Positions 56,720-64,000 of a stretch of 64,000 nt of DNA are shown here, piece by piece. Position 1 is the first letter of the stretch. Every line of letters begins with the position of its first letter. Where the stretch lies: NCBI GenBank assembly GCA_965153455.1, contig OZ234502.1, forward strand, positions 1,839,267-1,903,266, read 5' to 3'. A program made the position numbers and the translations under genes. The notes below the pieces were generated by a model. That model searched no databases. It had not been told where the DNA came from and saw only the letters and a program-made list of their open reading frames with translations. The DNA is from Sphagnum compactum. Lineage: Eukaryota > Bryophyta > Sphagnopsida > Sphagnales.

Positions 56720-59447
56720 CTAGTTAACAAATTCAAGTGCAGGCATTGGGTCACCTGTAGAAAGCTGGATCGCACTCTCCGCAATGATCTGTGGAAGGAA
56801 AAACCCAACCTTCTATTACTGAACCAACCATGACACCCTTTCCATATCTACATCATTGATTTTTAGAGAACACAAATTTGAAGACATAGGCAGGTTGGGT
56901 CCAAAAAGTTGAAGTTCTCAAAAGTTGCAAATTGTCAGGGCTGCATCTGTGGTATTAAGATCCAGACTGGCCACAATATTCTGAGAAATACAAGTCAAAT
57001 GGTAGAAACGTAGGAAACTCTAACGAACATAGTGTTTCCGGGGACTGCTGATTTCACATCTTTCCACCATTAACATACTCCTGTCCATAAGAAAAGCTTA
57101 TAAACTCCAATCATGAGCAAAGGGGCAAGACTCACCTTCCCCATATTACTGTATGAAAGCTCAGTGACACCTGCAACGTGTGGAGTGATCAACACATTGG
57201 GGTACTGGAGGATAGGGTCTGATGGATCAAAGGGCTCTGACCAAGCCACGTCCATAGCCAGACCTCCTAGCTGTCCTGATGCAAGTGCTTCCTTTACTGC
57301 CTCATAGTCAAGCAGGCCCCCCCGTGCCACATTCACTAGTCTTGCACCCTGCCACATCATTTGGTCCACCAGTACCAAAATCAACTGAATCCCATTTTGT
57401 TTATGGACAAGTTTGTGCTTTCAAGTAACACATCAACAGAGGACTTTACCAAACCTTTGATCTCAATCATCCACTCTTTCAGGAAGAACTTCATAGGACA
57501 TGAGAACATTCTGGAGTTCTTCATATTAACAATTTCCAAGACATTCTCACCTTCTTCATTTCTCTTAGAAAAGTCCTATTCACAATCCCTGCCTGCAAAA
57601 CCACAAATCATGCAAAAAAATCTGAGTCTTGTTGTAAAACCTCCCTCCACTACAAAAAAACTCATGAGCATGTCTCATGACTTGTGGGGTTGGCTGATTG
57701 GAGATACCGTCTCATGGTTAAGCACACAACAAATCACAATTATGTCTGCACGGCTGGCAAATTCAAGCAGACACTCTATCCCACCCTTTTCGTCAATCCG
57801 TTGATCTCCATTATCAATTCCTGAAGACATAACAGCATTCTCTGAACATGCAAAAGATAAAGGATGTTAGTTCATACTATGGCAGCTCAAAACTATGCTC
57901 TATTTAAAGGCAGATATGCATGCAAGAAAATGCAGCCATTTTCTGGGTCATTTCTATACCATCTCTGTACCCTTTGAGTGGGTTGACTTTTTTGGTCCAA
58001 GAACGTCTAATTGCAAGAATCTTGACTCCAAAAGGTCTCAAACGGTTTGCTAGCTCCTTGCCTATATTGCCATACCCCAAGATCAGCACCTGCAATATTG
58101 GACATTCAGAAAGTGTTAGATACATGTGTGAAATTGCAGAGAAATCTCTACAGCAAAACTTTGAAGGCAACATGACAATGAGTGCAGTCAGAACCTTATC
58201 AGAGGTGCTCACAAAGAATTGGATTTTTTGTTGCATTGGACATTAGGTGAGACTCTGTGCACCCTCATGCAGTTCATGAAACATCAACATGTACTCATGC
58301 CATATGTGCAGCAAACTCACATACAAATCATACCAACATTCTTTCCACCATGCATATTGTATCAATGAAAGCTGAAGTGTGAAAGATGAATAAACTGGAA
58401 ACATGACCAGAAACTATGTGAGTAACAAGGCAGAAGAGAAAACACCGTTTTCCCGTACAATGTTTCCCCTACTGGGCCACCCAACCTCTTTGCTTCAAAG
58501 GTCTCTGCCATTTCTTTCTGCATCCAAGCAAGAAGGAGAACATCACTTGATTTCTCACTTAATCTGGAAAAAAAGAATAGTAAAAGCCAAGCTCCATAAA
58601 TCTGCACATCTGCTGGGAGGAAAAAGAATGCCCTAACAGCCACACCTGATATCGCAGGAGGCTGAGAATGAGATATATGGAATGCTCTGCACATGAGAGA
58701 GCATTTCCTGTTCCCGCACTAGGAATTTTTGCCACCTTAATTCCAGCTCGTGTTGCAGCTTCAATATCCACCCCTGCAATGAACCAATCCTTACCATTCT
58801 CAGTTGATTAGTGTGGATGACATCACTGGAAGTAAAAGCAATTATGTCAAATGCACACAAAAGAATTTACCTTCCAAACCGACACCAAATTGCACAATAA
58901 GCTTGAGAGAAGTTGCTCGGGCAATGACTGCAGAATCAAGGCGCATCATTCTGACAACACACATATCATAATCTGCTATCTTGTCTGCCACTTCCTCCCT
59001 TGGCCAGACACCAATCTGTTATGCACATAGCAGTAGTCACATAACCCAAATCTAACAAACACACGACACTCTTTTCCCCATCACTTTACACTATCCTCCC
59101 TCCAAAACACCTACCTACTGTCCCCAAAACCTAAATCCACATAAAAGAAAACATCACCACCACCCACCAACAACAACAACAACAATACTAAACACACCAC
59201 TCTTCCTCCCTCCCCCCTCACATTACTCTTTCCTCTCTCCAAAACACCTAGTTTCTCCAATGACCTAAAGCCACATAAAAGCCACCACCACCAAGAACAA
59301 AAAGCACACACCACAAACAGATTTTGCAAGAGATTGACTTACAGAAATATGTGGGTAGGGCTTCAGGAATTGTTGGGTGTGATGTACAGCTCCAGGGAAC
59401 TCAACTCCACAGAAAAGAATCCTCAGCTTGTTCAGTGGAGTAGCCAT
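56720..59447 (-). CDS. D-isomer-specific 2-hydroxyacid dehydrogenase, 9 exons
   Basis: Exons in transcript order are 59,447-59,343, 59,015-58,871, 58,773-58,646, 58,517-58,446, 58,089-57,960, 57,820-57,708, 57,592-57,551, 57,348-57,136 and 56,788-56,720. All are GT-AG with matching phases, giving 338 aa. The NAD site GYGNIG is at 155-160. Catalytic residues are R254 (VARGG), E283 (AWSEPFDPSDP) and H302 (TPHVAG). These enzymes reduce 2-keto acids or oxidise D-2-hydroxy acids with NAD(P). Sequence and length resemble the Arabidopsis family member at At1g72190, whose substrate I do not know. No plastid transit peptide is evident (MATPLNKLRILFCG), so the protein is probably cytosolic. Introns are 97-356 bp. 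Confidence 0.9.
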
Positions 59448-59730
59448 GGCACCCTCCTCCTCCTCCTCCTCCGCCTTCTCTCTGTCTCTCTCCCCTCTCT
59501 TCGCCTCTGAAAGACTTTGTTACTACGAAACTCTTTTATCTTCTCTCTTCCCTTCCCTGTCTCTCCAACAACGAATACACACACATACTACAAGGTTCAA
59601 TAAGAGCAATATAATGACATAATAGCAATTTGGATGAAGTTCAGGTTTTGAAGAGTGTGAAACTGAGTTCGGACTTATACACATACCCTAGTAGTACCTT
59701 AGCAGCTTCAACACTAATAATTATACCTAT

Positions 59731-59838
59731 TTGGGCTCCGTGCTGCTGCACACTACTAGTGATGATCAACTTTTTCCTTTCTGTTTGGGCTCCGAGTTGC
59801 CGCACACTACTACTGATGATCGACTTTTTTCTTTCTTT
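59731..59838. repeat. 54-bp tandem duplication
   Basis: TTGGGCTCCG starts at 59,731 and 59,785, and both units continue GCACACTACTA and GATGATC. The second copy has diverged at several bases. Confidence 0.75.
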
Positions 59839-60752
59839 CTTATGTTTTGTTTGCTATGGTTTCCAATAATTCATCATTATTTGTGTCAATGTCAAATTTG
59901 ATTTGAATTAATATAAATACCATGGGGATTAAAGGACACATGTTAATTTGTCTTTTCATATCCACATTTGGTGAATCTTCAAAATAAAATGATCAACACT
60001 GAAATGCTGAACTTGGCATGGTTCTACCATAAAGGATCAGGCAGACACTAAACAGCCCCACCCAGCCCCCTTCATGGGGATTAAAGCAGCGCACTCATCA
60101 CAAGGATCAGTGATACATATATGAGTGTCTTTGATCCATGTGACTCCAGTTAACTGATCTTCACTTTACACTCTTCAGGATTTCATGCTTATGAATGTGA
60201 TGAAGAAATAACTTGTACACTGTTTTGGATGCAGGAAACATCCATAGAGGCCTAAGTAGTGGGTGTGGGTGCATCTGCTCTTTAGACATGAGAATAATGA
60301 GTACATTTAAAAGACTTGTTCATGTGATTTTTAACAGATGATATTTTGGCTTGTGTTGAAACTTGAGATTAGTTATACAGTTATAATATCTTGAAGGATT
60401 TTGGTTTCTTTTAGAGGATTATTTTGAAGATTATATTTTGCCATGGTGAAATATTTGAGTTTCCATAATTCTTCTTTTGCCTTAAGATACATTTTAATGT
60501 AAATGGCAAGGCCATCATAAAAGCCTCTCAATTGTATGTCCTTGCCATTATTAGCCTAGGGTGACAAACAAATCTAAGAATAGAAGTTCTCCTCAGCCCA
60601 TAAGGCCATGAGCATGCACCCAAGAGACCTATGGTTTTTTCTTGTGGGCAGTGTGGGGGTAAGGGTAGGTTGATTTTTTGGGGTTTTATTTGTTCTCAAT
60701 GTGTTCCCATCAAGTTCCCTAATGAGCCAAGGGTGAATGAGCAACTACACTG

Positions 60753-61000
60753 CAGTGTTCTTTTTTGCAACTGTGAGATGTAAAGTGGTCATCATCCATA
60801 AGACAACTTATCCAAATTCACTCATAAGCAAAAATGAATTTGTTGGCTACCTACTTGATGCTACCTTAGTACCTACTAGAACATAATGTAAATCTGGAGA
60901 TTCTGTTTTTTTAATTTTAAAATGGGGAGATCAAAGACCCCAAAATACACTGATTATTTGCATTTCTAATAAAAATTCACCAATTGGCTAAAATTTGAAA
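60753..61000. mobile_element. Fold-back family fragment (copy G)
   Basis: It starts CAGTGTTCTTTTTTGCAAC, then GTGAGATGTAAAGTGG, CATCATCCATAAGACAACTT and TTGGCTACCTACTTGATG, following the left half of copies A and B. A right half is not evident. Confidence 0.5.
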
Positions 61001-61110
61001 AAAAAACACACACACTTCTACACTAGTAACTCATCTTCTTGAGGATGCTAAGTTGCTATATTTAACCCCAAGATATTAAATTTTGACTCAGAGACCTTGA
61101 TTTTGTTATA

Positions 61111-61218
61111 GGGGAAGCTTCTGTATGAGTGCATTCTCCTAAGGGAGTGGCACCCAAGAGTGTGAGCGGGAGGGTGTTCCTGAACCTTAGGAGAATGCAC
61201 GAATATGAAAACCTCCCC
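61111..61218. other. Fold-back hairpin, 34-bp arms and 40-nt loop
   Basis: Bases 61,129-61,144 (GTGCATTCTCCTAAGG) are exactly complementary to 61,185-61,200. Pairing extends imperfectly outward to 61,111 and 61,218 (ends GGGGA ... TCCCC). The size and mismatched outer stem are within the range of plant small-RNA precursors, but also fit a tiny inverted-repeat element. No transcription evidence exists in sequence alone. Confidence 0.55.
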
Positions 61219-61219
61219 T

Positions 61220-64000
61220 TGCAGAAACAAACTATCTTCAATTCCTTTTTGTTTTGTAGAAAAGAAATATTTCCATGGGAACATATAAAATTGGGGAGCT
61301 CTGCCAGCATAACATCCTAGGGTTCTTCTGCTGGGGGAGATCCCTCAAAATACACCTAGAAATAAAAAGGAATTGTTTACATTGTGGGACAACATCGGGT
61401 TTTGATGCATTGAGGGTAAGCACAAGCACAGGACTGTTCTGGGAATAAAGGCCTGTTGTGTTGTGAGGTGAGAGCCAAGTCTAGGACCCAAATTCTCAGA
61501 ACAGCCTTGTTGGAGGTCCTTAGTCCTTACTCTGCACAAAGATTTAGTAGAACTTTAAAAGGTCCCGATTGATTTGAGAAGTCTGAAGGAGAGCAGGAAA
61601 TGAGGAACCTGACATGTAAGGCGCCTTCTCTGTTTAGGCAGAACCTATACTCAAGATAAGGCCCCCTCTGCATACACTACGAAAATTTCAGTTTTTTAGC
61701 ACATTTAAGAGCAATTAAAATTGGGATTTTTATCATTCTACAAGCAACAATTTCTTTTTGGATGAATTTTTGTCACCTGGAGACCAGGGTTTTTTTTTCT
61801 GGTGATTTATCGCCAGATTGCAATGACCAAAATAGGTCTACAAAATGGAATTCAGGTTTTTTGTATTATATATTTTTGAAATCGCTTGAAAACCCCCCTT
61901 TCACTACACATGGGAGCTAGATCATCGTTGAAGAAAAAACCCTCATCACCCACTGTTTTCTCTAAAAAAAAGTAGCACTCATCAAAAGGGTAAAAAGTAG
62001 GAGGCACCACCCCCTTCCCTATAATATATTATGTGGCTCTCCGTGGGGACTACATCCAAATGTCACTTTTCCTCAGGACTCCCAAGTGGGAGTCCCAAAA
62101 CTAGAACTCTTGTTGTCCCATAACTTTGGACGTTCATATCTTTTTCAAATCAAATTTGTTTTGAAAGTGCGAGGGCAATATTTTATAGCTTTCAAAAAAA
62201 AAATTCCAACGACGTATAGCATGCCCCAATCGGAGCTCATTTGACCCTTGTTTTCAAGGGGTTTGTCGTCAATAATTAAATTCCCAATTTGATTCTCACC
62301 CTTTCTTTTGATCATTATTCATGCAAATCAGGTCTAAATGAACAATGCCAAGGCACTTTAAGCATTTCCACTTCAAAAAAAAATTCCAATGGTTTCCTGG
62401 GGGCTCAATTTGGTGCTTATTTGCCTTTCTAACCAAGCTTTTAAACATTTGCAATTCTCACATGAGTGAAACTCTCAAAGTGGGAGTGCATTTGGGAGTC
62501 ATTGAGCTCCATCCCTTGCACTTTCCCCATTTGTGAAAGTGTGTTTCGAGATGTTTCATCCCTAAACACATTTTCTTGCCCTCATGGGCCCTTACACTCC
62601 ACACTTAATCACGAACCCAATGTTAGGGTCGTGACATTTACAATTAATAATGATTTAGTTTTCCATGTGATGATGACATGGCATGCCATTTGACAACAAT
62701 GTGTCATAAATTTTCATGGAAATCCATGATTTTTTGTTACACCATAATTTTTATGTGTCTTGAATTTATGGCACCAATGTTTGTCATGGCATGCCATTTT
62801 TTTTTATGTGCCATGAGGTTTTTGAAGTCATGAATCTACATGCATGTGTATGTGTATTAAATAATATATTGTTAATTATACTTATGACTACAATATTAAT
62901 AGTCATTTTGAAAAAACATTATGAGATTTCACGTTCGTTCAAAACCACACTACCTTTCAACTAAAATTCAAAAAAACGCATATACAATTATTATGCAACT
63001 ATCCCTTACGTATTACAACTATTGTGCAACTATCCTTTTAAAAATATATTGTATTAATAAATAAATTGCCATGTTAGAAAATCAGTTAGTTGTATTATAG
63101 TTACAAGTGAGTTGAAAAATGGGTCTTCTATACAATAATTTATATACATCATACATACATATGTAGTTAACCATGTTTGACTTTTTCAAGAGTTGCATTG
63201 TAGTTGCATGTGGCAACTATTTTAGAACTATTATAAATGTGTCATTAAAGCAACAACTCTGTTGCAACTAATGTACAATGTACATACCTATGATCATGCC
63301 ATGTGTCCACATTTCCACCACCCATTATGGGATACATTTGCAACTAATTTTCGATTATGATTCCCATTGATACAATTAGTATGGCCACTAGTGTGTCACT
63401 ACTAAAATATTATTGTTCAAGTATGTTATGATTATAATACAACTATTTATAACTTAATAAGGATACATATTCATCAGTTATTTATATCTTCATCATATGT
63501 GTTTCATTTTGAGTGATTTAAAATGTTATGGGAACGCTACCTCAAGTTTGAGAAATTGTCTTTGAAGTGCAAAGGAAAATGAATAATGAAAACATAAGAA
63601 GAATAGAAATAAGTTTCCAACTTACCAAACATGTATTTTTTTCTTTTTTTTTCTTTGGACCCTTCCTACCCTTAGACCTCATAATTTTTTCTTTTTTATT
63701 CATTTTAAATGATTTAAAGTTCTACAAATCATCATTGAATTTTAATAACAATAGAATAACATACAAGGAATTTTTTTGGTGTTTGGGAACCGGCCTTTGT
63801 AGCATTTGGTCGTTTATTTTTATGAGTTCTTGACCCCCTCTACTTTGAATGGCCATAATTTTTTCCATTCTATTCCATTTTGGATGATTTTTTGTGCACT
63901 AAATGTGCCAATAAGAAGGATTCAAGTTTTGTTTAGACGCCAAAAACAATGGAACCCCCCCTTGGATCTGGCCTGCTTTGAGTGTTTAAATGTTATAGTT
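61220..64000. other. Intergenic, nothing firmly recognised
   Basis: Short ORFs only. Phrases such as TTGCAACTA and CATGGCATGCCATTT at 62,650-63,350 echo the AT-rich block at 30,800-33,300, suggesting two copies of a noncoding repeat. No RNA gene is seen. Confidence 0.4.

Larger units (their letters stand above)
59448..61105. other. 5' flank of dehydrogenase gene and intergenic DNA
   Basis: The first 150 bp contain TCC repeats and CT-rich tracts on the plus strand, that is GA-rich leader sequence on the gene's strand. The rest has no recognisable gene. Confidence 0.4.

Noticed and set aside
57361-58246. Plus-strand ORFs of 147 and 108 codons within the dehydrogenase gene
   Set aside because: They cover introns and antisense exons of a gene whose nine exons splice in phase.

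Overview
This is nuclear DNA of a land plant. Three genes carry spliceosomal GT-AG introns whose phases agree at every junction. One encodes a plastid thioredoxin-like protein of the HCF164 type, another a plant DUF688 protein, and decayed plant transposon families (CACTA, hAT, pogo-like, Ty1/copia) lie around them. Low gene density, AT-rich intergenic DNA and the pogo-like remnant make me favour a seed-free plant such as a fern, lycophyte or moss. That placement is a guess; the sequence does not name the species.

Layout. 1-21,000 has no supportable host gene. It holds diverged tandem repeats (about 228, 49, 41 and 68 bp periods), short inverted-repeat elements and a pogo/CENP-B-like transposase pseudogene. 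21,050-24,950 is a GC-rich promoter and a single-exon DUF688 gene with upstream ORFs. 24,950-39,860 is again gene-poor: a protein-kinase pseudogene, MITE-like inverted repeats, copia, CACTA and hAT relics, and a very AT-rich block near 31-33 kb. 39,860-42,326 is an F-box gene on the minus strand. Just beyond its 3' end is an array of degenerate copies of its own last coding segment, plus a 30-bp minisatellite. 43,160-46,540 is a five-copy tandem array (units 647-721 bp) bracketed by a diverged direct repeat of about 190 bp.

46,970-59,450 is the gene-rich part. It contains a small ORF, a six-exon gene for a receiver-domain protein with an N-terminal hydrophobic region and no histidine-kinase core, the four-exon HCF164-like gene on the minus strand (convergent with the former), and a nine-exon D-isomer-specific 2-hydroxyacid dehydrogenase gene on the minus strand. 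A 501-bp element with perfect 24-bp inverted ends lies between the last two. 59,450-64,000 is intergenic, with one fold-back hairpin and one more fragment of the fold-back repeat family.

The genes do not form an operon or an evident pathway. A fold-back, CAGGG-ended, hAT-like repeat family recurs through the window, with seven full or partial copies recognised by eye. I found no CRISPR array, no bacterial operon and no convincing tRNA or rRNA gene. The least ordinary items are the membrane-plus-receiver protein, the array made from an F-box gene's own C-terminus, and the five-copy array with flanking repeats.
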